Of a stretch of DNA of 64,000 bases, positions 16,353-24,870 are shown piece by piece. Made by a program: the position numbers and the translations under genes. Origin of the DNA: Streptomyces glaucescens (GTDB taxonomy: Bacteria; Actinomycetota; Actinomycetes; Streptomycetales; Streptomycetaceae); the NCBI RefSeq assembly GCF_000761215.1, contig NZ_CP009438.1, positions 7,358,501-7,422,500 of the forward strand. The letters are read 5' to 3'. Every line of letters starts with the position of its first letter. The stretch's first letter is position 1. The notes beneath the pieces were generated by a model. That model saw only the letters and a list, made by a program, of their open reading frames with translations, made no database searches and was not told where the DNA came from.

Positions 16353-17617
16353 CATTCCTCCCGGGAGAGGTGGGAAGGGTGGGCAGTTGCTGGTCCGATC
16401 AGGGATCCCGGAGGCCGGCCTGCCGGGGGCGTGTGTCGACCGCGGAGGTCCGCAACGGCGGCGGCCAGCACTGTCATGAAGATGATCATGTAGAAATTGG
16501 CAAGCACGAAAGCAAGTGGTCCGTCCGCCAGAACAGGTGTCGCATCGTCGTCCATCGGATCGGCCAGGGCCAACACACCCGGCAGAGCACACGCCACGAG
16601 CACCAGCGTCGGCAACCACCTGTTACGCCGGCCGGGTCGGCCCACCACGGACACCAGAAACACGCCCAACGGCACCAGCCACACCCAGTGGTGCCCCCAG
16701 GACCAGGGAGACACGGCCGCCGCGCACAGGCCGCACAGCGATACCCCCAACAGTCGCTCGCCACGTCGGGTCGCCCACGCGGCGAGCGACAACGCCGCGA
16801 CGCCGACCGCGGCACCAAAGACGAGCCACAACCACAGGGCAGGAGTCTCCGGCACGCCGTTCTTCAGCAGGAGTCCTCGCAGTGACTGGTTGTGCCTCGA
16901 CGCCGGATCGACGTGGATCCGGCTGAGGTCGGTGAACATGCCCCGCAGCCAGTAGTCGGTCGCGGCGGCGGGAACCAGGAGGAAGCTCACCAGGACGGTC
17001 CCCGCCGCGGTGGCCGACGCCACGGCGGCCTGCCTGTACTTCCGCGTCACGATCAGGTAGGCGACGAAGACGAGTGGGGTGAGCTTCAGCGCGGCCGCGA
17101 GCCCCACGCCCACACCGCGGACCGGATGATCCGTGCGTCCCGTCAGATCGGCCAGTACCAATGCGACCAGGAGCAGATTGATCTGGCCGTCGATGAAGTT
17201 GCTGTGCACCGATTCGAGCGCGAACGACGCGCCGGACACGGCGATCACCGCGGGAACGAGGAGGTGTGTCCTCGTCAGGCCGAGCGAACGCCAGGACAGC
17301 GCCACGATGAACACCAGCAGGGACGTGTTCAGCAACACCACGAGGACCCTGGCGGCTTCCGCGCTCAGCGGGGACAACGGGGTGAAGACCAGTGCCGCGA
17401 AGGGCGGATACGTGAAGCGGAAGTCGTACCACACCGGCTCGTTGTAGAGGTCCCGGCCGGCCAGCACCGCCTCGCCGCCTGCTCGATAGACCTCGAGATC
17501 GACCGAGTCGGCGCGCATCGCGAGCACCATGCTCACGAGCCCGAACAGACCACAGGCACAGACAAGGAAGGAGGAGCCGACCCTACGTGCGGTCGGCCGG
17601 GTGTGTCGCAGCTTCAC
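16352..17617 (-). CDS. GT87-family mannosyltransferase-like membrane protein
   Basis: 421 aa from GTG at 17617, chosen because GTGA overlaps the stop of the upstream gene. About ten hydrophobic segments. GT87 features: DLEVYRAGGEAVLAGRDLY with the catalytic-type Asp near residue 40, FRFTYPPFAALVF, FIDGQINLLLVALVLADL, LAAALKLTPLVFVAYL, NQSLRGLL and SPWSWGHHWVWLVPL. These are polyprenyl-phosphomannose-dependent alpha-mannosyltransferases. The DPM1-like gene encoded just downstream would supply such a donor, so the pair makes functional sense. Confidence 0.88.
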   Translation of the reverse strand: MKLRHTRPTARRVGSSFLVCACGLFGLVSMVLAMRADSVDLEVYRAGGEAVLAGRDLYNEPVWYDFRFTYPPFAALVFTPLSPLSAEAARVLVVLLNTSLLVFIVALSWRSLGLTRTHLLVPAVIAVSGASFALESVHSNFIDGQINLLLVALVLADLTGRTDHPVRGVGVGLAAALKLTPLVFVAYLIVTRKYRQAAVASATAAGTVLVSFLLVPAAATDYWLRGMFTDLSRIHVDPASRHNQSLRGLLLKNGVPETPALWLWLVFGAAVGVAALSLAAWATRRGERLLGVSLCGLCAAAVSPWSWGHHWVWLVPLGVFLVSVVGRPGRRNRWLPTLVLVACALPGVLALADPMDDDATPVLADGPLAFVLANFYMIIFMTVLAAAVADLRGRHTPPAGRPPGSLIGPATAHPSHLSREE

Positions 17618-18181
17618 GGGAGTCCCTTGGGGTGAAGGAATGACGCCGTCTTCGCCGGCCGGTCGGGCACGTTCAGACGCCGGAGATCGGGCCAGATCTG
17701 CGACGGGGGTATCTTCTGATGGCTGGACAGCGGTATCGGCCGGCCCAGGTAGTCGGTGTCGGTGCCCCGGTCCGTTGTCGACGGAGAGGTCTTCGGGTCG
17801 AGAACATGTGAGGCACCCGGCGGGGGAGCCAGGTGCCGTTCGGGGGCGCGGCGGAGGCGGTCCAGGAGGCGGTCCAGTTCGCTGTCGGTGAGCACGTCCG
17901 CGGCACGCAGGCGCAGTGGAGTTGTCGCGCTCCTGCGGGCGCAGCACCGTGAGGCCGAGGGTCGTGAGTTCCTCGCACGGGACGTGGAGCTCCTCCTCGG
18001 CCTCCTTGTGGATCCGGTCCGGGCAAAGCCCGGACGGCACCTGGTCCTGGCCGTCGCACTTCCCCGCGTACTCCACGGCGAACACGCTGCGGTCGGCCCG
18101 GGGGACCCGCGTGCCCACGGTCGTTCCGACGATGGTCTTCTCCGGCGGATCCCATTCGTTGCGCACGCTGGCCAGACTCAT
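17614..18181 (-). pseudogene. Hypothetical gene upstream of GT87, probably frameshifted
   Basis: ATG at 18181 follows AGGAGTGCC and opens a protein-like frame (MSLASVRNEWDPPEKTIVGT, FAVEYAGKCDGQDQVPSGLC). After ~85 residues the sense moves to another frame near 17915-17930: LRLRAADVLTDSELDRLL then DRLRRAPERHLAPPPGASH, which runs to a TGA that overlaps the GT87 start. Either one gene carries a single-base indel, or there are two overlapping genes (the second from GTG at 17895). No family was recognised. Confidence 0.5.
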
Positions 18182-18599
18182 GGCACTCCTCATTGGCTGT
18201 CGGCACGGATGCGACAATCTCCCGAGAGCGAACAGCAGTTGCCCGTCGGGACGTCAACGGGTACTCATTCGCGAGAGCCCCGCCGGGAGAGGAACCGGTG
18301 GACTACGGCTGCCTGGGGAAAATGACCTTCGACGGTCGAGGAAACCCGGTCATGAGAATCGCTCCGTCGCGGTCGGCGAACTCATGGGCCGACTTTCGCG
18401 GCCGCCCGTATCCGATGCATTGCGCGCTGCCATTCAATTCGCGGTGAGCATAGCGAATTCGAGGCGCCGACGGCGAGTACGGCCGGTGTTCGACTGGAGA
18501 TCCTCGGCAGTCGAACGCGAAACTCTGCCGGGGAAAGCCTAATCGGCGGTGCCGGACAGCACCGCCGATTCCCTCGACGCCAACTCCGCCGGGTGCGCG
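18182..18599. other. 418 bases, upstream region of the glycosyltransferase operon
   Basis: No supported gene. Relatively AT-rich around 18230-18530 compared with its neighbours, so promoters are likely here. Confidence 0.4.
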
Positions 18600-18995
18600 T
18601 CAACGGTTCTGGAGTGCCTCCGCCATCGCGACGGAGGACGGGACCAGGGCGGAGCCACCGCCCTCGATGTCCCCCAGCTCGTCCTGCAGCAGCCGCTCCG
18701 GCGTCCAGCCGGCCGCACGCCCACGGTCCAGGCCGAGGACCTCGGTGAGCAGGTAGAACCGATCCCGCCCCACACGCGCTGGCCGTGTTCCCACACCATC
18801 GCTCTCCACCCAGGCCGGTGTCCTGGGCAACTGCGTGCCGGCCGCGGCACGGATCTCGGGGAACGCGGCCGTCATGTCGGTGCCCTGCCTTGGGCACAGC
18901 AGGACTCGGACGCCGGTGTGTGCGGCGAGCCGGGCACAGAAGCCGTCCTTCTCCAGATTGCGACATGTCTTGCAAGGGCGTCTGACCTGCCTCAT
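18600..18995 (-). CDS. Hypothetical protein with antibiotic-kinase-like C-terminus
   Basis: 131 codons from ATG at 18995, overlapping the stop of the quinone-reductase gene by ATGA. The N-terminus has CKTCRNLEKDGFC, a possible metal site. The C-terminal ~55 residues (DRFYLLTEVLGLDRGRAAGW then TPERLLQDELGDIEGG) resemble the end of streptomycin/hydroxyurea kinases of the APH(6) group (LGLDRxRxxGWxLxRxLQNxLWDIEDG). The catalytic loop and phosphate-binding residues are absent, so it cannot be a kinase. It may be a composite of gene pieces. Confidence 0.45.
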   Translation of the reverse strand: MRQVRRPCKTCRNLEKDGFCARLAAHTGVRVLLCPRQGTDMTAAFPEIRAAAGTQLPRTPAWVESDGVGTRPARVGRDRFYLLTEVLGLDRGRAAGWTPERLLQDELGDIEGGGSALVPSSVAMAEALQNR

Positions 18996-19591
18996 TTCGC
19001 CAGGCGGGCATGGATGGCTTCACTGATGGTCCGCACCGCGCGGTCGACACTCCGCACCCTGGTCTCTGGGGAGAGCTGTTCGGATTCGTAAATGAATGCT
19101 GTGGAGCCGCGCCGGCTGCCGCAGTAGTCGACGATGCCGTGCTCGATCTGCGTCCGCAGCGCACTCTCGTACCCGTGGCGCTCGTACGCACCGGAGTCGT
19201 CGCCGGCGATGGGGAGAAGATGGGTGGTGAGGTTCTGCAGTTTCGGCCGCAGGCCCGAAGCGGGGGAGTGCTCGAAGGCCCAGCCGTTAACGAAGACACG
19301 GTCGATCCACCCCTTCAACAGCGCAGGCATCGACCACCAATACACGGGGAAGACCAACACAAGATCGGTAGCACGCTCAAGTCGACGGTGCTCAGCCATG
19401 ACGTCAGCCGGATAGTTGCCGCCCTCGTGGTACGCCCGACGATCCGCCGGAGTGAACCGGGGGTCGAACCGCTCCTCGGACAGGTCGGCAATCTCGACCG
19501 AACCGGGTTGAAGAGCTGCCTCAAGCCTTCCCAGCACGTAATGCGTCAGGGACCGGGGGTCCGGGTTGGCGGCGACTAGCAGGGTATGCAT
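18992..19591 (-). CDS. NAD(P)H dehydrogenase (quinone)-like flavoprotein
   Basis: 199 aa from ATG at 19591 after GGAGC. Flavodoxin-2 fold: LLVAANPDPRSLTHYVLGRL at the phosphate loop, LVFPVYWWSMPALLKGWIDRVFVNGWAF (the classic PxYWxxxPAxLKGWIDRVF signature) and LLPIAGDD. Such FAD/FMN proteins reduce quinones by two electrons. The length is typical. It precedes and overlaps the kinase-like ORF, and an NmrA-like redox-sensor pseudogene and an AraC regulator lie upstream. Confidence 0.88.
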   Translation of the reverse strand: MHTLLVAANPDPRSLTHYVLGRLEAALQPGSVEIADLSEERFDPRFTPADRRAYHEGGNYPADVMAEHRRLERATDLVLVFPVYWWSMPALLKGWIDRVFVNGWAFEHSPASGLRPKLQNLTTHLLPIAGDDSGAYERHGYESALRTQIEHGIVDYCGSRRGSTAFIYESEQLSPETRVRSVDRAVRTISEAIHARLAK

Positions 19592-19703
19592 TGATGGCTC
19601 CAGTTACGTGAAAACGGACGCTAACAAGTGGTGCGGCTGTACAGGATGGCGCGAGGTGCTCCGCCTCCCGGAGTGCAGTACGCCAGGCCGGGGCCCGCGG
19701 GAC

Positions 19704-19936
19704 TCAGCACCGCCAGGCTTTCGCTGCTGTGGTCCGCAGGGCGAAGTCCTCTAAGGCCCGCGGCGCGCGTCCCAGCACGGTGGCGACGTCGTCCGTCGTC
19801 CAGGCGGCGGCCCCGCGCTCGGCTGACTGGAACGAGAGGCGGCGCGCACGGGTGTGTCGCGCAGCCGCAACCGGGCGGCCACCCGCCGGCCCGTGTTGCC
19901 CGTCGCGCCGAGGACGAGAGTGATGTCGTTGCTCAT
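19704..19936 (-). pseudogene. NmrA-like NAD(P)-binding protein, internally deleted
   Basis: ATG at 19936 starts SNDITLVLGATGNTGRRVAARLR, the NAD(P)-binding glycine motif of NmrA-like proteins. Within ~30 residues the sense shifts frame to FQSAERGAAAWTTDDVATVLGRAPRALEDFA, the C-terminal piece of the same family. About 180 central residues are missing. Confidence 0.75.
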
Positions 19937-19973
19937 GACAGCGAGCCAACAGCACGCGCCCGGACGGTTCCAT

Positions 19974-19994
19974 AGGTGATACGCCAGATCACCT
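19974..19994. promoter_or_regulatory. Dyad between NmrA-like pseudogene and AraC gene
   Basis: AGGTGAT and ATCACCT form perfect 7-bp arms around a 7-base spacer, centred ~43 bases before the AraC start. A plausible operator for autoregulation and for the divergent gene. Confidence 0.55.
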
Positions 19995-20026
19995 GGGCAA
20001 TCGTCTGGATCGTTTAGCCTTGGCGT

Positions 20027-20989
20027 GTGGATGCTTTCGGCGACCTGCTGCGCGGATTGCGGGCCCAGGGCTCGTTGTTCGGCAGCTCGACCCTGACCCC
20101 GCCCTGGTCGCTGCACTTCGTGGACGGCGCGCCGCTGACTTTGTGCACCGTTCTCTCCGGAGGCGGCTGGGTCGTGCCGGAGCTCCACCCGCCCGAGCGT
20201 CTGGGCACCGGCGATACGGTGATCGTGCGGGGCCCCACGCCGTTCCTCTTCGTCGACGAAGTGGGCACCAGGGCCGAACCCGTCGCGTGCGGCGCGTTCT
20301 GCTCGACGCCCGAGCAGGGCGGGACCCGGTACCGGCTCGGCTGGCACGACGCCGGTATCGGCGGGGACGACACGACGACCCTGGTCGTCGGTGCCTATCC
20401 GGTGCGCGCCGAGATCAGTCGCAGGCTGCTGAACGCGCTGCCCGTCGTACTGCGCGTGGGGTCCGGCGGCGGGCCCGACCCCGTGTGGGACCATCTCGCC
20501 GCCGAGGTCGCCGCCGACACGCCGGGCCAGCAGGTCGTCCTCGACCGGCTGCTGGACTGGATGCTGGTGTGCGCGCTGCGCGAGTACTTCGACCGGCCCG
20601 GCGGTACTCCGCCGGGCTGGTACTCCGCCGGGCGCGACCCGGTGGTGGGCGCCGCGCTGTGCCTGCTGCACGGGGAACCGGCAGCTCCGTGGACGGTTGC
20701 CTCGCTGGCCAGCCGGACCGGCGTGTCGCGGGCCACGCTGGCGAAGCGGTTCACCGACCTGGTCGGCGAACCGCCGCTGACCTACCTCACCCAATGGCGC
20801 ATGACGCTCGCGGCGGACCTGCTGACCGAGCGTGAGACGGTGACGGTCGCTGAGGTCGCCCGCGCCGTGGGCTACTCCGACGCGTTCGCGTTCAGCGCAG
20901 CGTTCAAACGGGCCCGCGGCATCAGCCCCAGCGCGTACCGGCGCACCGCAACGGCCCCACTCCCGCAGTCGGCCGGCACACTCCCATGA
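20027..20989 (+). CDS. AraC-family regulator with cupin-type sensor domain
   Basis: 320 aa from GTG at 20027. The N-terminal half is a cupin-like sensor (DLLRGLRAQGSLF, LHFVDGAPLTLCTVLSGGGW). The C-terminal ~100 residues are the AraC DNA-binding pair of HTHs: TVASLASRTGVSRATLAKRFTDLVGEPP and VTVAEVARAVGYSDAFAFSAAFKRARGISPSAYR. No strong ribosome site, so translation may be leaderless. Likely controls the divergent oxidoreductase locus, now partly decayed. Confidence 0.9.
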   Translation: MDAFGDLLRGLRAQGSLFGSSTLTPPWSLHFVDGAPLTLCTVLSGGGWVVPELHPPERLGTGDTVIVRGPTPFLFVDEVGTRAEPVACGAFCSTPEQGGTRYRLGWHDAGIGGDDTTTLVVGAYPVRAEISRRLLNALPVVLRVGSGGGPDPVWDHLAAEVAADTPGQQVVLDRLLDWMLVCALREYFDRPGGTPPGWYSAGRDPVVGAALCLLHGEPAAPWTVASLASRTGVSRATLAKRFTDLVGEPPLTYLTQWRMTLAADLLTERETVTVAEVARAVGYSDAFAFSAAFKRARGISPSAYRRTATAPLPQSAGTLP

Positions 20990-21166
20990 CACGTCCGCCA
21001 GTCCGGCTCGCTGTGGTCCGGCCTGTCCGGTGGGCGAGCCGGGGTGGTGGCCGGGGGTGCTGACGGGCGGGGCGCCGGTCCGCCGGCGCGGATGGCCTTC
21101 AGCGCGGTGCTGACCAGGGCGCGGACGACGGCCCACGCCCAACCCGAACCCCCTGAGCCACCCACC

Positions 21167-21250
21167 GTAGTCGTCCCTCCCCCCAACATCGTCGTCCCTC
21201 CTGGAGCCGTAGTCGTCCCTCCCCCCAACGCAGTCGTCCTTGGACCTGTG
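21167..21250. repeat. 21-bp imperfect tandem repeat, four copies
   Basis: Units start at 21167, 21188, 21209 and 21230; units 1 and 3 are identical. Read on the minus strand they encode a Gly/Thr repeat of the type GGGTTT. The length is a codon multiple, so it may once have coded for a flexible secreted tail, possibly of the broken gene at 21396-21473. Confidence 0.7.
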
Positions 21251-21395
21251 TCATCCCTCCTGTAGGGCCCTGACGCCAGGACTTCGTTCTCGTCGCCGGA
21301 GACGCCGGCCGAACCCGCCTCCCCCCCCGTATCCGACGCTTGGGTCAGGGTCAGGCACCACCTGGAGGAAGACGACGACCCCGACGCCTTCGCCA

Positions 21396-21473
21396 TCAGC
21401 AGGCGGACATCGTGCCCACGATGGAGAGGGCACCGGCCAAAGCGGCGGCTGCGGCGATGGTAGGTACACGCAT
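21396..21473 (-). CDS. 25-residue signal-peptide ORF, probably a broken lipoprotein
   Basis: ATG at 21473 is preceded by AAGGGGAG. The product MRVPTIAAAAALAGALSIVG then TMSAC is a lipoprotein-type signal that stops directly after the lipobox-like cysteine. Downstream in another frame come acidic and Gly/Thr-rich residues and the 21-bp repeats, which suggests a frameshifted small exported protein rather than a real micropeptide. Confidence 0.4.
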   Translation of the reverse strand: MRVPTIAAAAALAGALSIVGTMSAC

Positions 21474-21989
21474 TGGTTGTCTCCCCTTGTCGGAGGTAGG
21501 GACATGTCCAGCACATAGGTCAGCCCCGTAGCTCGCATGGGCAGTTACGCCGCCTGGGAGCGCATGCACTCGTTCGCTCCACCCCAGGTGCGTTACTTCG
21601 ACGAGGGGGTACATCCCACACCACTGCCAGGTACACGCCCCCTCGCCCGCCGGCCATGAGGCAAGACGGCCGGCACCGCCCGCACACCACCGCCTGCCTC
21701 GCGTCGAGTCCCTGACGAGCCGGGTTACAGGGCGCGGCGCGCGTTCGTCCTGGCAGCAGGCCCCCCGGGGCGTCCCGGGGCCTGCTGCCGGGCAAAGGGG
21801 AAGCCCGCCTCTGGCTGACCCCGGCGTGTCTGTCCCGCCGGTCTCCGGTTGCGGCCGGGTCAGGTGCGGGGAGGGGGCCCGGGCGGGCGCGTTCACCACT
21901 GCCGGGGACACTGCACTCCGTCACGATGGCCTCCGCCTGGGCATCGACCACATCGCCCCCGTCACCGCACCGACCCCGCACAGGTCATC
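21474..21989. other. 516 bases without a supported gene
   Basis: Contains the hairpin at 21752-21789; other frames lack motifs. Confidence 0.4.
21752..21789. terminator. 13-bp perfect hairpin
   Basis: Arms 21752-21764 and 21777-21789 pair perfectly around a GC-rich 12-base loop. It has no T-tract, as is usual for streptomycete terminators, and no intact gene clearly ends at it. Confidence 0.5.
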
Positions 21990-22225
21990 ACGCTCTTGGC
22001 CGTCACCCGCCGCATCCACAAAACCGGCCACCCCTGTCCGCAGATTCCAGAAGGAGGCTCGCAGGCGGCGGAGGCACCTGTGACCGCACGCAATCCGAGC
22101 CGGCGTCGAGTGACGTGGTTGCCGGTGGCCGGCCGCCGCTGTGCGTGAAAGAGCGCGGGCGTCCGTGTCGGTCGACGATCAGGTGCTTGGCGCTCGGCCC
22201 TGACCCAGGGGGCTTTCGACTGAGT
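21990..22225 (-). pseudogene. Degenerate IS5-family transposase remnant
   Basis: On the minus strand GSGPSAKHLIVDRHGRP, an SFTHSGG-like block and LLLESADRGG line up in order with the RPGSKHHLIVDxHGTPL, TGGNRNDVTQ and LLADRGYD blocks around the catalytic region of IS5-type DDE transposases. Many substitutions and no ends; a very old relic. Confidence 0.5.
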
Positions 22226-22244
22226 ACTGCGTCCCGGACGTTGC

Positions 22245-22274
22245 AGCCATCGGCGGGGAACTTGTGCGGTGCAG
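22245..22274 (+). repeat. Direct repeat, left copy flanking the methyltransferase gene
   Basis: Matches 23264-23291 except for a short indel in the middle (GGG versus A). It lies immediately upstream of the methyltransferase start. Confidence 0.7.
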
Positions 22275-22291
22275 CAACTAGGGTACGGCGT

Positions 22292-23125
22292 ATGAGCCAG
22301 ACTCCCGTCGATCCCGTCGCGCACAACCGTCTCGCCTGGGACCGCGAGGTGGAGGAGGGCAACGAGTGGTCACGCCCGGTCGGCCCCGAGGTGATCGCGA
22401 AGGCGCGGGCCGGCCAGTGGTCCATCGTCCTGATCGGGTACGAGCCGGTCGACCCGACCTGGTTCCCGCCGGAGATCGCCGGTCGCGACGTGCTCTGCCT
22501 CGCCTCCGGCGGCGGGCAGCAGGGTCCGGTGCTGGCCGCGGCGGGCGCGCGGGTGACCGTCTTCGACAACTCGCCCCGCCAACTGGCGCAGGACGAGATG
22601 GTCGCGGCGCGGGAGGGGCTCGACCTACGCACCGTGCTCGGCGACGCGCGCGACCTGAGCCCGTTCCCGGACGCCTCGTTCGACCTTGTCGTCCACCCGG
22701 TCTCCAACCTGTTCATCCCGGAGCTGGCGCCGGTCTGGCGCGAGTGCCACCGCGTGCTGCGCGCCGGCGGGACGCTGCTGTCCGGCTTCCTCAACCCGGA
22801 CGTCTACCTCTTCGACGCCGAGTCCATGGAAGCGCGCGGCGAGCTGGTGGTACGCCACCGCCTGCCCTACAGCGACCTCACCCACCTGGAGCCCGCCGAG
22901 CGGGAACGGCTGTGGGGCCTCGACGCGCCGGTGGAGTACAGCCACACGCTCACCGATCAGCTCGGCGGGCAGATCGCGGCGGGCTTCGCCATCACCGGCT
23001 TCACCGAGGCGCCGCACCACTCGGACGCCACCGCCGGCTGGCTCTCCGGCTACTTCGCCACGAAAGCGGTCAAGGCCGGCGCCGGTCACTCACCCTCCAC
23101 CGGCCGCGGGCCAGGTCAGCAGTGA
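22292..23125 (+). CDS. Class I SAM-dependent methyltransferase
   Basis: 277 aa from ATG at 22292. Rossmann motifs: motif I VLCLASGGGQQGPVLAAAGA (the family's DVLCLASGGGQQ variant), VTVFDNSPRQLAQD, then DLSPFPDASFDLVVHPVSNLF and ECHRVLRAGGTLLSGFLNP. Length and order fit the methyltransferase type 11 group of unknown substrate. It is the only intact gene in a decayed 5-kb stretch and is bracketed by ~28-bp direct repeats. Confidence 0.88.
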   Translation: MSQTPVDPVAHNRLAWDREVEEGNEWSRPVGPEVIAKARAGQWSIVLIGYEPVDPTWFPPEIAGRDVLCLASGGGQQGPVLAAAGARVTVFDNSPRQLAQDEMVAAREGLDLRTVLGDARDLSPFPDASFDLVVHPVSNLFIPELAPVWRECHRVLRAGGTLLSGFLNPDVYLFDAESMEARGELVVRHRLPYSDLTHLEPAERERLWGLDAPVEYSHTLTDQLGGQIAAGFAITGFTEAPHHSDATAGWLSGYFATKAVKAGAGHSPSTGRGPGQQ

Positions 23126-23263
23126 AGTGGGCAGCGACCCTGCTGATACACACACCGGGAACACCCCTGCCGCGTCGCTCATCGTGCAGGAAACCGCGGG
23201 GCACCCGTACCACGCATGACCGCCTCGACATCGACGCCATCGACAAACTCCTCACCGTCCGAT

Positions 23264-23291
23264 AGCCATCGGCAGAACTTGTGCGGTGCAG
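23264..23291 (+). repeat. Direct repeat, right copy flanking the methyltransferase gene
   Basis: Second copy of 22245-22274, ~140 bases after the methyltransferase stop. Both copies share the segment GAACTTGTGCGGTGCAG exactly. Confidence 0.7.
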
Positions 23292-23357
23292 GATCACTGG
23301 CACAGAGATCACATGGCTTGTCGGTGGCGGCGGTGTTGTGCCTGCAACGATGCGCCT

Positions 23358-23919
23358 GTGAGCTACGACCTCGCTGTGCGGGACGGCGCCCGTCCAATGG
23401 ACGATCGTGCTGCGAGCTCGACGTACGACGAGCTCTACGAGCGCTATCCGGAGTCGGACGATGTCGTCATGCCCCCGGCGCCGCGCATAGTGGCGTATGT
23501 GGAAGCCCTTGTCGCGCGATACCCGGACGACGTCGATCGCAGTGTCGTGTGGGGCGTCGCCCCTGGTCATCGATGAGGCATCAGGCCCGATCGTGTACCT
23601 GCTCATGTCCTACGGCGGAGCTGAGGAAGTATCTGAGTACGCCGCTGCACTGGCTCGCGAGAACGGCCTCCTCTGCTTCGATCCGCAGGGGGGCCTCGGC
23701 GCCACCCGGGCACCGCAGTACGAGGGGAGCAACATGGCTGAGGTGCTGGTCTTCCACCATGACAGCGCCTACGCTGCGCTGCTCCGGAGCCCGGATCCGG
23801 GACGGGTGCCGGGGCCTTGGCGGCACCGCCCCACAGCGGAAAGGGCTCGTGTGCAAGCAGGCGGCGCGCCAGGCCCGCTGCCCGCCGGGCCGGTGCGGTC
23901 CGCTGTGCGCGGGGCCTAG
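23358..23919 (+). pseudogene. Frameshifted relative of the hypothetical gene at 63199-63555
   Basis: GTG at 23358 opens SYDLAVRDGARPMDDRAAS then DELYERY, and later PRIVAYVEALVARYPDD, matching the intact protein at 63199-63555 (MSYDLAVWEGERPADDKSAG). Near 23545-23560 the match moves to the next frame: SPLVIDEASGPIVYLLMSYG, YAAALARENGLLCFDPQ. A small indel has split the gene. Sense is lost after about 23700, although the frame stays open to 23919. Confidence 0.75.
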
Positions 23920-24107
23920 TTGGTCAGTTTCGTGGCGGTGGCCATGCCCGCGTACATGGTGGCCATCTGGGCGTGGAGCATCGCCTCCGCGTGGTCCCTC
24001 TCCTCCTTGCGGAGTGTCCAGTTCTGGAAGGCCTCGTTGGCCTTCTGGCTGTGCCGCCACGCCAGGTCGCTGTACTTAGAGGCGATGTTGTCGCTCAAGT
24101 TGCTCAT
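23916..24107 (-). CDS. Small hypothetical helical protein
   Basis: 63 aa from ATG at 24107, with GGGGGC just upstream. Charged and alanine-rich (SDNIASKYSDLAWRHSQKAN then KEERDHAEAMLHAQMATMYAGMA), predicted mainly helical or coiled coil, soluble, no signal. Composition supports a real gene. No family recognised. Confidence 0.55.
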   Translation of the reverse strand: MSNLSDNIASKYSDLAWRHSQKANEAFQNWTLRKEERDHAEAMLHAQMATMYAGMATATKLTN

Positions 24108-24560
24108 GGGGCCCCCTGTTGTCGATCTGCGTCCGTGTCGGGCCAGCCTACGGATCGGGCAGTGATCATGAAAGTCGAACGCCGGGCAGTCGACTGGAGT
24201 GACTCCGAGCCGGGTCTGAGGCCGGGGAATGTCTACGTCGAGCTGGTCGGCGGCCCGGCGGACCCTGCACGGCCGTGCCGGGGGTCTTCTCGTCCCGCGC
24301 CCACTGTGGATCGCCCTTGGCGGGTCGTTGCCGCAGCCTCAGGCGTCCAGCTCGGGCAGCGGGGACCATCAAGGGACCGCCGACCGGCTACTACAGCGCC
24401 CCGACGCGCGCCGGGTCCCGCTGTTTCCTGGCCCACGGGTGGCGCCCATCAAAGGCTGGCCAGCGCGCTCAGGCCAGCTGCGCCCGGAGCCGGGTCGAAT
24501 GGGAGCGTCGGCCGTGCGCGGCTGCGCCGAGCTGAGCTCGCGGCGGGCCGGCGTACGGTG
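24108..24560. other. Degraded accessory DNA with an N-terminal protein scrap
   Basis: From ATG at 24169 the frame reads KVERRAVDWSDSEPGLRPGN then VYVELVGGPADP, like the start of small streptomycete proteins with a YVELVGGPLDG motif. Sense is then lost. The rest shows no motifs. Confidence 0.35.
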
Positions 24561-24870
24561 ATGGTCGCAGACGCCCCGGTCGTCGATGCAGCGACCGGCC
24601 GGGTGCGGGTGGTCTCCGAGCGGTGTGCCACCTGCGACTTCCGGCCCGGCAACCGCCGAAACCTCGCTCCCGGCCAGCTCGCCCGCCTGATCGCCGACTG
24701 CCTGGCCGACGAGGAGCACATCGTGTGCCACGAGACCGGAGACGCTGCGGACGCTCCCGGAGCGGTGTGCGCGGGGTTCGCCGCCCATCCGGACGCGGGC
24801 CGGTCGTCGGCACTGAGGGGCGCGGCCACCGGCCTGGCCGAGCTCCAGCACCCCGCCCGCGCGGACAGCC
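24561..24870 (+). pseudogene. Fragment of a plasmid/phage-type Cys-motif hypothetical protein
   Basis: ATG at 24561 (or GTG at 24558) opens TGRVRVVSERCATCDFRPGN, LAPGQLARLIADCLADEEHI and VCHETGDAADAPGAVCAGF. This CxxCxFRPGN ... VCHET ... CxGF arrangement is common in small proteins of Streptomyces mobile elements. After ~105 residues the sequence turns into low-complexity sense without a natural end. Confidence 0.5.
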
